A stretch of DNA of 64,000 bases from Tetradesmus obliquus (taxonomy: Eukaryota > Chlorophyta > Chlorophyceae > Sphaeropleales > Scenedesmaceae): assembly GCA_030272155.1 (NCBI GenBank), contig CP126204.1, forward strand, positions 4,641,501 through 4,705,500. The letters are read 5' to 3'. Within the stretch, counting starts at the first letter, position 1. Each line of letters begins with the position of its first letter. Positions 21,315-32,198 of the stretch are shown here, piece by piece. The notes under the pieces were generated by a model. That model did not search any database. It saw nothing but the letters and a program-made list of their open reading frames with translations, and was not told the origin of the DNA. A program made the translations under genes and the position numbers.

Positions 21315-21704
21315 GCAAGAAGGCACGGGTGGCGGCAGCAGTGGCAGAGCAGCGACGCCAGGCAGGTAGGCGTGATGCATGGTGCTGTTCAGCTGGCGGC
21401 GTGATGCATGGTGTTGTTCGAAAGTCGGCAGGCTGCATGATGCCAACCACAGTATGTACTGTCGGCAGTGCTGCTTGTTGCTGTGCTTCTTTGGAGCAAC
21501 AAGTTGGCTGACAATCTGCTCGGCGTGAGCTTGTTGTCCAACCAGCTTGTTGCTGTAAACAAGGTGTGCTCAACAATGTGTCAATGCACCAGCAGGGTAA
21601 AAGTGGTGGCACTTATTATGTTTTGACCTGACAGTGACAGCAGCTCTGACAGCTGCCTCTGCTGCCTTACAGCAATAAACACAGTGGCTGTTTTGCTCAA
21701 CGAA

Positions 21705-21740
<36 letters not shown>

Positions 21741-22030
21741 TCCTCCCTCGTTCAGATGTGGCGCTGAAGGAGGATGTGGCCGACCTGCAGGCGGGCCTCG
21801 CTGTGTACTGTTAAGGCACTTGGATCTCTACCATGCTGCACTGAATTTAACCTTCCGGTGCTGCTGCTGCCGCCGCCGCCACTGCAGATGCGCCGCTGAA
21901 GGAGGATGTGGCCGACCTGCAGGCGGGCCCAGCCGAGGATGTTGACACTGCAGGCAAGGATGGTCCCATTGATGTGGTGCCCACCAGCAGGGAGGAGACT
22001 GAGGCACAGGAGGCCTTCGCCACAGCATAA
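18983..22030 (+). CDS. Small acidic disordered protein, function unknown
   Basis: Four exons join in phase: 18983-18991 (just Met-Val-Gln), 19614-19721, 20844-20955, 21888-22030; 123 aa ending in TAA. The start ATG follows a purine-rich context (aacaag) and is followed at once by a GTGAGC donor. The protein begins VQTRAQERG, then is rich in Asp, Glu and Ala (YYEEIDQGFGDVGVDQ, DDKSDPDFN, REETEAQEAF) with no Cys or Trp, hence probably disordered. I recognise no domain. Introns are long for so small a gene and contain near-copies of exons 2, 3 and 4. The copies at 20588-20665 and 21768-21814 keep acceptors and run to in-frame stops, so they could act as alternative last exons. A 54-bp palindrome and a 15-G run lie in introns 1 and 2. 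Confidence 0.75.
19119..19172. repeat. Perfect 54-bp palindrome
   Basis: Two 27-base arms are exact reverse complements with no spacer (centre between 19145 and 19146, around tttgc|gcaaa). It lies in intron 1 of the small acidic-protein gene. It could form a cruciform in DNA or a long hairpin in pre-mRNA. Confidence 0.95.
19492..19544 (+). repeat. (CTG)n run, about 17 units
   Basis: An uninterrupted CTG triplet run lies in intron 1, about 70 bp before the exon 2 acceptor. It is one of the longest pure CTG runs in the window outside a coding exon. Confidence 0.9.
19695..19960 (+). repeat. Echo array of exon 2 3' edge (acidic-protein gene)
   Basis: The exon end coding GDVGVDQ plus the AG|GTGG donor (19699-19728) recurs at about 19821-19853 and 19921-19958, spacings of about 123 and 102 bp. 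A second shared word (gatccaccaagtg / gatccaccagggcg) shows that intron sequence was copied too. Confidence 0.88.
19857..19871 (+). repeat. G15 homopolymer
   Basis: Fifteen consecutive G bases sit inside intron 2, directly after an echoed donor. This is the longest G run I noticed in the window and a candidate G-quadruplex or assembly weak point. Confidence 0.85.
20330..20955 (+). repeat. Three tandem copies of acceptor plus exon 3, about 250-bp unit
   Basis: Copies start with the AG|GAGCCCG junction at about 20341, 20588 and 20844. The middle copy keeps 60 coding bases with two or three changes, then loses the donor and reaches a stop. The first copy is more decayed. Upstream intron words such as atgcggcttgc are repeated as well, so the unit is exon plus intron. 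Confidence 0.9.
21713..21740 (+). repeat. (CTG)n run ahead of an echoed acceptor
   Basis: About nine CTG units precede the acceptor of the exon 4 copy at 21768. A CAG run of similar length lies at 21264-21315 in the same intron. Confidence 0.8.
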
Positions 22031-22240
22031 GCCGGAGGCGTGCCAGTGCTATGCAGTTGCGGGAGAGGGTGTGCTGCAGATGGCTTGTATTTGGTGAACT
22101 GCCAGCAGGGAGGAGATTGAGGCACAGGAGGCCTTCACTACTGCATAAGCCTGAAGCACCTTGTCAGTGCTATGCTGCAGCTGAGGCGTTGCAGGAGATG
22201 GTGTGCTGCAGCTGGCTTGTGATTCTAGAGACCCACTGCT
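21756..22240 (+). repeat. Echo copies of exon 4 (acidic-protein gene)
   Basis: The exon 4 start (acceptor plus LKEDVADLQAG, 21888) is also found at 21768, about 120 bp upstream. The exon end (REETEAQEAF, stop and about 80 bases of 3' sequence, about 21990-22085) is repeated at about 22105-22200. An exon 3 end with donor is echoed at 21222-21246. Confidence 0.88.
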
Positions 22241-23411
22241 GCTGGCTGGCAGTTTGACAATGCGACCCGTTGTGTGTGGCACAGAGGGTTTATTTGACCA
22301 TTCGCACCGATTGTGCTTTGGTCAGTGTGCATTTGACTTGCTTGGACGGGGTGGGTTATTGTGACACAGCAATATGATCAGTAGTATCACCTGTACCAGG
22401 TATGGGTGCTGGTGCTGATCAAGCAACGTGACAGGAGGTGCATCATGCTTTGGGGAGTGGTGCTTGCCCAGGAGTGGGCTTGATCAAGAAGCATGCGTGA
22501 GATTGAAATGGTGATGGAGAAGGGAAAAACAACGCGTCCCGAAGCTTGTGAACTGGTTTGCTGAGCAGGTCTGATCAGGCAGGCATGACTGCCGGCCAAG
22601 ATGAGGCAGGGTTCTTTGAGCCGCACAGAACAGGCAGGTCGGCGTTGCAGCACATGACACACAGATGAAAAACTCTGGAATTTTCTCCATGGCTCCATGT
22701 AAAAAAAGCGATCTGGCAGCTCATTTGGTTGGTACACAAACTTCTGGATCACGATGATGACGGCAAGCTACGTATGTACAGACATCTAGTACTTCTACAA
22801 CATCTTGCTACAAAACACTGCCGTACAGTTGGGACAGTCTACCACTCATGTGGCAATTTGCCACACTGTCACAGGTGTCACATGGGTTACACATGTGTCA
22901 TGCATGTTGTGCGGTGTGGATAAGGGTCCCATGAATGACATCACAATGTTATCACAACTGCAAGCTCAGTGCCGTGGCTGTTCATTGAACAGCAGTTGTG
23001 GCCAAAACAAGCAGTTGGCAAGTGCTAGCGCTGTTCACACATGCTGGCACCGATTGGCCACTCTATGCAACCCGCTTCACCGAAGCTGCTTCACCCAAAA
23101 GATTTAAAAGTGCATCCACAGTGAACATTTCCTCATCTTCCATCTGCAACATGACAATGACACAGTAATCAGCGACTGTGCATGTCAACTAATAAATGGC
23201 CAAAGCTGCTGGCGCGCACGTCATTGCAGTGCCACCAGACTGCATCAGGTTCAAAGTGAAGTGCACGTTTGCTGTGCAGAAGTGATGCTACCAGAACAGT
23301 TGCAGCTGCCACTTGTCACAATGCTGCTGCCATATGGCGCGGATTGCCGCTACCTGGCATAGCAAGTGCGCTGCTGTTGCCATTCTGCTGCTGCCAGGCA
23401 GTTGCAGTGGC
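22031..23411. other. Convergent intergenic region, nothing recognised
   Basis: This spacer lies between the plus-strand acidic-protein gene and the minus-strand esterase, so it should contain both 3' ends. Apart from the exon 4 echo up to about 22240 it shows only short open frames. Composition is less GC-rich and CAG runs are absent from 22260 to 23260. Confidence 0.5.
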
Positions 23412-25097
23412 TCAGCAGACACGCTGCTGCTGCAGCAGTGCATCAAATGTCTTGCTGGGGTTCTTCACATCAATCTGGTTGTAGGCAGGCCAGTGCAGCG
23501 GCAGCGACCCTTGCCTGCACACCAGCACAGCAGAAGGGACAGCATGTGTCTTGAGCTCAAACCAAGTCCAGTTGCACCGCACAATAGCTGGCATGCAGTG
23601 CATTCTACATACACCAGCAAACGTCCAAACATACTTTTGAATTGGTGCCGCTGAGTCGGGGTTTTGCGGCATTCCATTGAAAGCAGTGTCAAGTGCATGT
23701 GCATCATTGTTGGCTGAAGTTCTGGACCGGCTGCAGCAGCAACGCACATCACATTTGCACACTGACTGCAGTTGAGGCTGAATTGCAAACAGCACAAACA
23801 AGCAGCAGCAGCAGCAGCAGCTGCTGCAGCGCACCTGAGGTCGTCAAACTGCACCATGCTCTCCAGTGCACTCCTCAGCACCTGGAACACCATGGCCTGC
23901 CCCTGCGGCCCGGGATGCAGCCCATCCTCAGCCCAGGCTGCCCTCTCAGCAGCAGGCAGGCCATTCACCAGGCTGAACATGTCCAGCACAGGCACAGACT
24001 GCTCAGTGCCTAGGGCCCGCACTGCTGCTGCGTATTTGGCTACTTGGGCGTTGGTGCGGTCAGAGGTGGGCCTTTTCTTCTGCCAGGGGCAGCAGCGGGC
24101 GGCGGCAGCACACAGCCAAAGAACACATCGGCACTTGTGATATAAGAAGCAGGCCGAGCACCCCTGGCAGCGGCAGCGTGGTCGGGTGAGTGCAGTCCTA
24201 GGCATTCTGCTGCTGCTGCTGTTGCCATGCACGCTGTGGAGCTGCAGCGCATCGCCCCAAGCTGCGGTGAGCCAAGCCAGCCCTCAGGCTGCTCAAGCCG
24301 CTGTGAAATAGTGCATCCTAGCTTCGCCACATCCGCTTTTTAAGGTGGATTGAGCCACAGCAGCAGTTGCCGCAAGCCCTGCAGACTTCAGCCAGCCACT
24401 CACTGCCTTAGCCCAGGCCGCCTCATCCACTGGCGGCGGCGTGACCAGCAGGATGTGAGGCACGCCCGCCTTGCGCGCAGCCGCCACCATAGCAGCCAGA
24501 TTAGCTTTGTACTCATCAAGCGGCACTGAAAGCCAGCCGCTGCGGGCATGCAGAAAACAAGGCAAGCAGAGGACAAGTAGGCAAGCATGAGCCAGGCTGC
24601 AGCTGCCACCACGACCACCAAAGCTGCCTTGCACTCCTCATGCGGCGCAGCCAGTCGCTGCAAACAATGATTGAGCCAAGCAGCTTGCAATGTGTGTCAA
24701 AGATGCCGCATCACACTGCAGCGTAGCTGTTGCACTTTGCTGGTGCACACTCAGCTACTGCTGCACCTCACAGCTTTTGCACGTCACCACTTTGCTGCAT
24801 GCTCTGCTGCGCTGCAGTGGCTGGCTATCCTATCATAATCCATTTTCAGCTGCTGCCACTCACTTGTTTCCATTTGGCAGCGTTGCGTCATTGGCGCCAA
24901 ACCAGAGTGTCAGCAGCTGCACGCGCGGCACCCAGGGGGCGCCACACCTGCTGCGGCCTGCTGCCCTGCGTGCTGACTCATCTCTGTCTACTGCCGGCAC
25001 CAGCTGCTGCAGCGTGGTGGGCAGTGCACGAGCAGCCCAGCGGCTGTTCCAGCCAGCCATGCCACGGTTGAGCACATCGGCCTGCGGCAGCAGCAGC

Positions 25098-25131
<34 letters not shown>

Positions 25132-26022
25132 ATGACGGCAGCTGAGCTGCAGGTGAGGCCGCAAGGTTTGGGCAGGGACAGCAGCAGTGCAGGTGTTGCT
25201 GTCCCTGTTGCTGCGCAGATGCTGTTGGGCTATACTGCGCTGGCTGCTGCAGGCTCTGTGTGCAAACTGGCTGCAGGCCTCTGTTGAAGGCTAAAACCTG
25301 GTCCTCTGTTGAAGGCTAAAACCTGGTCCTCTGTTGAAGGCTAAAACCTGGTCCTCTGTTGAAGGCTAAAACCTGGTCCCAAAAATGCACAGCTCAAGCG
25401 GCAGGGCAAGGGCAGCATGCATCATGGCATGGTCGCAGACAGTACTCTGGTATGATGGCGGTGCAGTGCACAGGCAGAATGCAGCTGCTGCAGTGCGCTG
25501 CACCACTGCTCAGTGATGTCTGAGCATGCCACCAAACATCGCGCATGCAGCTTTTGATAAATGACCAGCGCCCACCTTGCGCGAGTAGTGCTGAGCCAGC
25601 AGCGTGGCCCAGCCGCTGGGCCCGTTCCAGCCAAACTCAGTGATGCTGTCGCCATACAGCACAAAGGAGGGCCGGCTGATGGCATAGCCGGGCCACTCCA
25701 CCTGCTGCTGCTGCTGCTGCAGCAGCTGGCGAGAGTGGGTGGGGCTGTGCAGGCCTGCTGCTGCTGCTGCCGCTGCTGCTAGTGGTGCTGCCTCAGCTGC
25801 TTGCAGACCGCCTGCAGTGCACACAGGCAGTGCTTGGCAGGTGAAGGCAGGTGCCAGTGCTTGCACGAATGAGCTATACAGCAGGTCTAGAAGCCAACAT
25901 GCAGTGCGAATCTCGGTGAAGATGATGTGATGGGTGGATGGCGGTGTGTGTCTCGCTCTCTTGCTGCTTCTATGCTTGCTGCTGCTGTTGCTGCCGCTGC
26001 TGCCATGCACGCAAAAAAGCAT
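23412..26022 (-). CDS. GDSL/SGNH esterase (isoamyl acetate-hydrolysing esterase type)
   Basis: Five exons join in phase: 26022-25576, 25081-24864, 24539-24404, 24079-23835, 23514-23412; model 382 aa. The four SGNH blocks are present in order: VLYGDSITEFG (nucleophile Ser), LNRGMAGWNSRWA (Gly), LWFGANDAT (Asn) and EDGLHPGPQGQ (Asp and His). VPLDEYKANL and LVTPPPVDEAAW between blocks, and a C-terminal PLHWPAYNQID, are typical of the IAH1 subfamily, which cleaves short-chain esters. The first roughly 100 residues before the Ser block are not conserved. They could be a targeting sequence or partly intronic, since AG acceptors occur just before GLQAAEA; the true start is uncertain. The intron before exon 3 holds a decayed copy of that exon's start. 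Confidence 0.88.
24598..24665 (-). repeat. Echo copy of esterase exon 3 5' edge
   Basis: Read on the minus strand, the copy gives LAAPHEECKAALVVVVAAA against LSVPLDEYKANLAAMVAAA in the real exon, preceded by a CAG acceptor. It lies roughly 110 bp upstream in the intron and is strongly diverged. Confidence 0.7.
25094..25130 (-). repeat. CTG run (sense) ahead of esterase exon 2 acceptor
   Basis: On the minus strand about a dozen CTG units end within 15 bases of the exon 2 acceptor at 25081, taking the place normally held by a polypyrimidine tract. Confidence 0.85.
25278..25377. repeat. Minisatellite, four 25-bp units
   Basis: Four identical head-to-tail units containing ctgttgaaggctaaaacc lie in intron 1 of the esterase gene. 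Lack of divergence points to recent expansion. Confidence 0.95.
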
Positions 26023-27595
26023 AGTCGCAGCTGCCCTTGGTGCGCTGACTTTACTTACCGCATATCATAAACAGCAGAGCTAGCGCGGCGCCCTGCTGCA
26101 GCATCCTAAGAGGGCGGGCTCCAGTCCGCCGGGTGACACGCACTTTGTGGCAAAGCTGCGATCACAAAGGCATATTTAATGATTTTGTAGATCTGAAAAA
26201 GCTATTATGGACGTATACCCGGCAAACTGTGAACAGTAAAGCGAGTTCGTCCCCTGGCAGTTGTTATGGTCCTTGGTTGAAAGAGTGAGGTGTGCAGTGC
26301 ATGCCTCTGAGGCCTGACAGGCATGATGCCTGCTTGCTCGATGGCGCTTCAGGCACTCCTGGAATAAGTTTATAAGTTGATGCAAGTGCAGCACATAATC
26401 ATTTGGTATAGGAGTTTGTGCAATGTAGCAATTGTGTTCTTGGCCAGCTGTGCGGTTGCTGACTGGCACATGAAGACGGTCAATGGAGGTCACTAGAGCA
26501 GCAACACCGCCAACCCTGGACACCAGAGGTTACAAGCGACGATGTGACGGCACAACCATCCACACTCCCATTTAGAGCGCACAAGGTGGGTAAATATCGA
26601 CGCTGCCAACCGTCCAGGCCGCCTGTGGGGCCCACAGCAACCACAGCTTGCCACAGCCGTCTCCTGCTGTCAGTGGCTGAAACAGTAGCAACCAGATTGA
26701 ACCATAAGATGGTACCAAAGAGTAGTACGTGTGACTACCTACCACAAAACAACACTGGCAACTCATCAAACGTGCTGATGTGCATGCCGAGCACTGCAGC
26801 CCAAGTGTCAATCCAGCTAGGTGCCGTCGCTGTTCCTGCAAGCAAACAATACAGACACGCAAACTTTTTCCGCCGGCACTGCCAACCTCGCTATCATGAT
26901 GCAGTACCAAGCTTCAAGTTTTAATATGTCTCATAATCAAGGAAACCCATCCAACCCCTGTAATTATTGCATCCTGGCCATCATGCGCAAATCATGGAAT
27001 GCCCCAAACGTCTTTGCAAGCAGCATCCAACATGGGCCATGCATGTAAGCATCATGAGTTGGGAACCTGGCTGATTCATCTGCAGTAACTGCTGCATGTC
27101 TTCAAGGCTCGCTCAAGCAAGGCAGGCTGAAGATGCCTGCCACTGCCACATTACTGAATGTTAGGAGACTGCACTGGCTGCCAAAGTCCAGCCTTTCAGC
27201 AGGTACGCCAGACACACAACTCAATTCATCATTGCAAAGCATTGATGCACTGCACGATAAGAAGGCATAGCCTGCTGACAGACAGGTATGCTCTCCAACT
27301 TGAGAGACCTGCTGGACAGATGCCAACTGCAAGAAAACTGCAGATGTCACGAAGTCAAGCTCAACAGCACTGCAACCAGATATAACACAACATAACCGCC
27401 ACCGCGCCGTGTGCATGTGCTACAAAGAGACTTCTGCAATGCCACATATCATGTCCTGGTTGCCACATATCATTGTGCAAAGCCTGGCATCACACACACC
27501 TTCAGAGCTGATCAGGCCCTTCATTAGCAGTGTTACAGCCAGCACTGCCGCACTGCCTCACTGTGACAGCCAGCACAGCCAAAACGCTCCACGCC
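26023..27595. other. Intergenic region, no gene recognised
   Basis: This stretch has few triplet runs. Two minus-strand frames of 112-115 codons (26176-26523 and 26572-26910) lack recognisable motifs. It should include the esterase promoter and the 3' end of the CipC-like gene. Confidence 0.5.
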
Positions 27596-28098
27596 TCAGT
27601 ACTCCTGGCGGTACCCCGCCCCATAGCCCTCACGCTGACCATAGCCACCCCTCCCACCCTCTTGGTACCCGCCCTGGCCAGCTGCCTGCGCCTGATAGCC
27701 CTCCCCAGCGTACCCCTCATTGCGGGGTGCATACCCCTCCCCGTACCCCTCACTGCGTGGTGCATAGCCCTCGCCGGCGTACCCACTACGCTGTGGCGCG
27801 TAGCCCTCCTGCTGGTTTCCATACCCCTCACTGCGTGGTGCATAGCCCTCGCCAGCGTACCCTCCACGCTGTGGCGCGTAGCCCTCCTGCTGGTCGCCAT
27901 AGCCCTCACTGCGTGGTGCATAGCCCTCATTGCGGGATGCATAGCCCTCGCCACCGTAGCCCTCATTGCGTGGCGCATAACCCTCCCCACCGTAACCCTC
28001 ACCACGCGGCGCATAGCCCTCCTGCTGGCCGCCGTACTGAGAGTTGTACATCTGGTTGGCCTGCTGGCGGGCCTCGTTCTTGGCGCGCTCTGCAGCCA

Positions 28099-28134
<36 letters not shown>

Positions 28135-29767
28135 GTGATGATGAGCTTACGCCTCTTGACCAGCCATTGGAGCAGGTGGTTGAATGAAGGCACACCTTTG
28201 GCCAAATGCACAGCTGCTGGCTGAGCCAGGTGGCCATCACAGCAATCTGGTGAGTGAGTGTGTGAGTGACTGCCCAGGCAGCTCTGCAGCTCCTGTGTAA
28301 GTTAAGGCTAAGAGGGTGGGTGTGGCTAGGCCCTAGCGCCCCTGAGGGGCGGCGCAATGTGGCCAACCCAGCAGAGGGTCCAGTAGTACTCGCATCACGC
28401 TCTCACAGTATGCTTGCACGGTGCATCGAAGCCTCACACCATCAGGTCTCCCTGCACTAATGGCTTTAACATTGGTGTTGGTCCAGCTGCATTCACGGAG
28501 GTGCCAGCGGCTCTGAATGCACTCCACGGTCCAGATAAGTGTTACATAACACACTGCAAGTGTTATACATAACAAATGACGCTCACATGCGTCCACGCCG
28601 CTGAGGCCCCTGGCCTCAATCATCTTGTCCACCTCTGCACCTGCAAAGGCGGCAAGCAGCTCCCTGCACAACAGAGACACCTGCAAAGGCGGCAAGCAGC
28701 TCCCTGCACAACAGAGACAGCACAAGGATGTGTGGAGCGGGGCTGTACAGAGCACCTACTGGATGTGCAACGTCAGCAGAATTTGCTCAAGGGGGACAGC
28801 AACATGCATGTACCATAAATGTACCACAGTAGGGGAACAGCAAGTGGCATATTGTAGCACGCAGCTGCAGCTGCGAAGCGCTGCCAAGCCCGCAGTGCAG
28901 ACCTGGATCCAGGCTGGGCTCAACCGCACTTGCAATTATGCCACAACCTTGAAGCTGGCTGTTGCAAAACAGAACCGCTCCATGCCTGCTTGAAGGCCTT
29001 ACGCGTGTTTTGTGTTTTGTAATGGTTGGAGGGCACACACTGAATGTTCGTTACTCTCACCGGCTGCAGCAACTTGCTGCAAGGTGCACAAATGGCCGCA
29101 GCTACCGCTGCGCAGCACAGTGCTATTCAGAGAATAACCTTGTATGAGAAATGCAAGGCGATGGTCTGCATGGAATGCCATTTGAATGGGCGTTGGTGGT
29201 GCTAGCGCGTTGGCGGTCTAGGGGCTTACTTGGCCATTGCGTTGTCATGGAAGCCCTCTACCCCTCTTGTTCTCATACTGGCGCATGGCAGCAAATGCTG
29301 CACCACCTGTGCGCAACAGCAGCAGCAGCAGCAGCAGCATCTGGTGGCATGAGAAGGTGCATTTTTGTGTCGTAATAACCCCTCTGCTTGGGGGCCCCTG
29401 CATGGGAGCTGCAGGGCCTGCGGGAGGCCTTGGGCCTGCCAGGCCTGAGTGCTGCAGCACTGCTACCAGAAGGGCTGTGCAAGTGCCAAACATGGCCTGC
29501 TCATTAGGCAAGAGACAAGAGCTGCCTGCGGAAATCATACAGCTCATTCGAGTGCATGCGTTGTAAGCAGAATATCCTGTGGGTTGGCTGCATTGCTGGC
29601 AGCGGCAGGTGCTGCTGCATGCATGGATAGGGATATCCCTTGCGCATTGGCGGGCTGCTGCTGTGGGGCAGGCTCACCTGCCAGCATCTCATGCAGCCTG
29701 TTGGGCTCATGGTCTTCAGCACGGAAGTTCCTGTCACCAGTGCCAGTCATAGTGTTGAAGGCTTCCT
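27596..29767 (-). CDS. CipC/DUF3759-like protein with Gly-Tyr-rich repeat tail
   Basis: Exons: about 29767-29678, 29306-29230, 28663-28587, about 28092-27596. Together they read HEMLAG, GAAFAAMRQYENKR, EGFHDNAMAKELLAAFAG, EVDKMIEARGLSGVDA and ERAKNEARQQANQMY, in the order of the CipC (DUF3759) domain, known from stress-related fungal proteins of unknown activity. The tail has about nine imperfect units built on EGYAPRxEGYG and ends GYRQEY. Problems: the first coding exon with ATG was not found; exon 2 (77 nt) carries one extra base in a GGGG run, so MRQYENKR and EGFHDNAMAK are in different frames, either a real frameshift or a sequence error; the join to the last exon would create TAG with the obvious splice sites, so a small exon or another donor is missing. 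The domain call comes from memory of the family. Confidence 0.68.
28098..28131 (-). repeat. CTG run (sense) ahead of last-exon acceptor of CipC-like gene
   Basis: About eleven CTG units on the minus strand precede the CCTGGCTGCAG acceptor. A similar, longer run (29775-29840) precedes the acceptor of the first identified exon. Confidence 0.85.
28638..28717 (-). repeat. Perfect 40-bp tandem duplication over an exon acceptor
   Basis: The 40-bp unit 28638-28677 is repeated exactly at 28678-28717. It contains the acceptor of the third identified exon of the CipC-like gene (TTGTGCAG|GGAGC) and an internal CAG|GTG. The two copies therefore create a second acceptor and a potential mini-exon with its own donor. 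Confidence 0.92.
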
Positions 29768-29772
29768 CTGCA

Positions 29773-29813
<41 letters not shown>

Positions 29814-31700
29814 CAACAGCAGCAGCAGCAGCAGCACAGGCACAGCAGGCAGGAACAACATGGATCAGTAATGCGTGTCATATCGTTAATTTCCGGCAAA
29901 ATTGGCTGCAAATGGCCTGCAGAACTCACAAATATGCGTGCTAGGAGCTCAGCATTGGCAGATAATGTGAACCAGGGGCACCAGACACGCACCAAGATGG
30001 TCAAACAACCCCATTGCACCTGACGCTTCAATGGCAGCAGCCTGCTGCACCTGGGTGGTTCTTGCGGGTTGGCTAGAGCAGTGGCTACTTCTGCATTGAT
30101 GTAGCGTTGCAGAAACGATTCACACGTGCTTGATCACCTAACGCCGTTTGTGCTCTGCCGAGGCAGCTTCTTCCAGAGGCCGTGCATCCGACTCCTACCT
30201 TCCTGCTGCTCCAGATTCTCAACCGTCTTTGGGATTAGGACACACTTTTTCATCAGTCGACGCATGCGTCACGCCATTAATCATATTATCATTATGTTAT
30301 ATTTTATCGTTTCATGTGTTGGAAAAGGCATGTGGGCCGACAAGCAACTGGGCTTGTGCGATCACACTCGTGGGACACTGTCCAAGGATGGTACACGTGG
30401 GCAGTACGGAAGGTGTACTGCTCAGCGATACTTGGCCGCCTGGCGACCGATGCAGCGGCACTCAACTACCCATTTCTAGGGAAAAACACGCAAGTGCTTG
30501 TCCACTGCAGCATCTGTGACTGTCAGACCCAGCCAGCTTGAACGCATGTCCATGGATGTCACTGACATCCAGTTGAACTGCCAACCATTGTACAAGGTCG
30601 AGTTTATGCACGGCAATATTCATTGTGCTACAGGCACCAGGCAAATGCAGCGACAATGCGTCCAGAACAGCGGGAGGAGACACCAGGTGACCAAGTCAAG
30701 ACACGCACTGCGCAACCTCGGCAAGACTGCTGCCAACCTTTTCAGGCTGCCATCCTCCCGGCTACTGCCTACTGGCTGAAACTATTCGGAGCATTCAACG
30801 GCAGACTTCAAACTTTGAAACAGACGGCATGCACCAGCGCATGACGGCCGCTGTGCACACCAAACCAGCAAGCTTGCTGAGCAAGCCGCCACAAAGCTAT
30901 CAGTACATCGCAGCACTACCATCAGCGCTATAGCAGTAGCTACTGCTGCTCAACCAGCGTGGTGCAAAGGGCGGCGTGCTGCTGCTGCTGCTGAATGCCT
31001 CTGTGAGCGCACCCGCTGCTGCTGCTGCTGGCAGCAGTGACTATGCTTGCAGCATCTGCCACCCGCAGCATCAACAAGCTCGCGGCCTGCACGGCAAACA
31101 CAAACAGAACAGCAACACAGGACTAATAGTTGGTCCAGCCGCCAGCATTGACGCCATTGACTGTGTGAGTGCCCTGCAGGCATGCGGCAGGCATGCAGAT
31201 CTGCAACACTCAAGCCAGCAATGCCTGCTCCCATGCCGGCCTCTACTTGCGTGTGCCTGCCTGCTTGCCTGCCTGCCTGCAAAGGGTTGCACGCCGCTGG
31301 AGCTAAGCATCTTTTCAGCTAAGGATTGAAGGCAGCAGCAACTAACAGATATGCGCCGCTTGACCCCTGTATTGACTGCACAACCGCACTGCGTGGTGCT
31401 TGTGGGACAAACCTGGCCAGACTCCTGCCCTTCCCGGTTGGCCGGCAGCGCTGCTCTACTGCAGGCTGGCCCCAGCAGCAGCAGGCAGCAGCCCAGCAGC
31501 TGCTGCAGGTCCAGCGCCCCAGGTAGCAGCATCGGGAAGCAGCCACCACAGCTGGACATGGCCACACATACCCTGCAGCAGGCACATCAACATAGCATTT
31601 GTGACTCTGTCAGTGAGCCAGTTGCTGTATTACGGTGCTGCAGAAAAGTCTGTGAACGCATCACCCAGCAGGTTTGCTGACAATGAGGCGCTGCCAGCGC
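29768..31700. other. Intergenic region, no gene recognised
   Basis: From 29880 to 30900 the sequence is moderately AT-rich with no long frame of gene-like character. From 30970 to 31600 triplet-rich sequence returns, with Leu- or Cys-rich frames on both strands that I cannot connect to a family. The missing first exon of the CipC-like gene and the last exons of the TPR gene may lie here. Confidence 0.45.
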
Positions 31701-31708
31701 TGTCATGC

Positions 31709-32198
31709 TTATACTGCCTGCACCAGCTGCTGCTGTTGCTCACCACTGAGCGCAGCCGGGCAGGCGCTCCATGACAGCAGCAATGCGGCAGTGCAGCGCA
31801 GCCCTGCCAGCTGCACTGCTGCTGCTGCTGTTGCTGTTGCTGTGCTTCGTGGTGCCACGCGGAGCTTGGTCTGAGCTGCTGCTGACATCTCCTCCAGCAG
31901 AGCAAAAGCCATCCCTGCGTTTGCCGCCAGTTTCGCTAATGCTGCTGCTGCTCTTGGGCTTGTGGCTTGGCTGGCCTGTGCTGCTGCTGCAGCTGCTGCC
32001 AATGGTGTTACTCTTGCTGATATGCTTAGCAGTGGCTGCAGTTGCTGAAGTTGGCTGTTGTTGTAGCTGCAGTTGCTGCTGCTGCGGTTGCTGCTGCTGT
32101 TGCAGCTGCTGCCAGGTTACCAGCTGACAGCCAGCAGGCAGCAGCTGCTGCGACAGGTGGGCTGCCAGGTCATGCGACAGCGCCGCCTGCAGGCACAT
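31709..32198 (-). CDS. Possible coding exon(s), unresolved
   Basis: Minus-strand frames read ALSHDLAAHLSQQLLPAG after a CTGCAG acceptor (about 32190) and GMAFALLEEMSAAAQTKLRV (about 31910), helical segments of ordinary amino-acid composition separated by Gln/Ser runs. They could be late exons of the TTC5-like gene upstream on the same strand, or a separate small gene. No in-phase chain could be fixed. Confidence 0.25.

Noticed and set aside
26176-26910. Possible transposase remnants on the minus strand
   Set aside because: One phrase (SIDRLHVPVSN) faintly recalls DDE transposases, but the other conserved blocks and terminal repeats are missing.
29544-29861. A poly-Leu start giving a signal peptide for the CipC-like protein
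   Set aside because: The Leu run is a CTG triplet array directly before a good acceptor, as seen at other exons here, so it is more likely intron.
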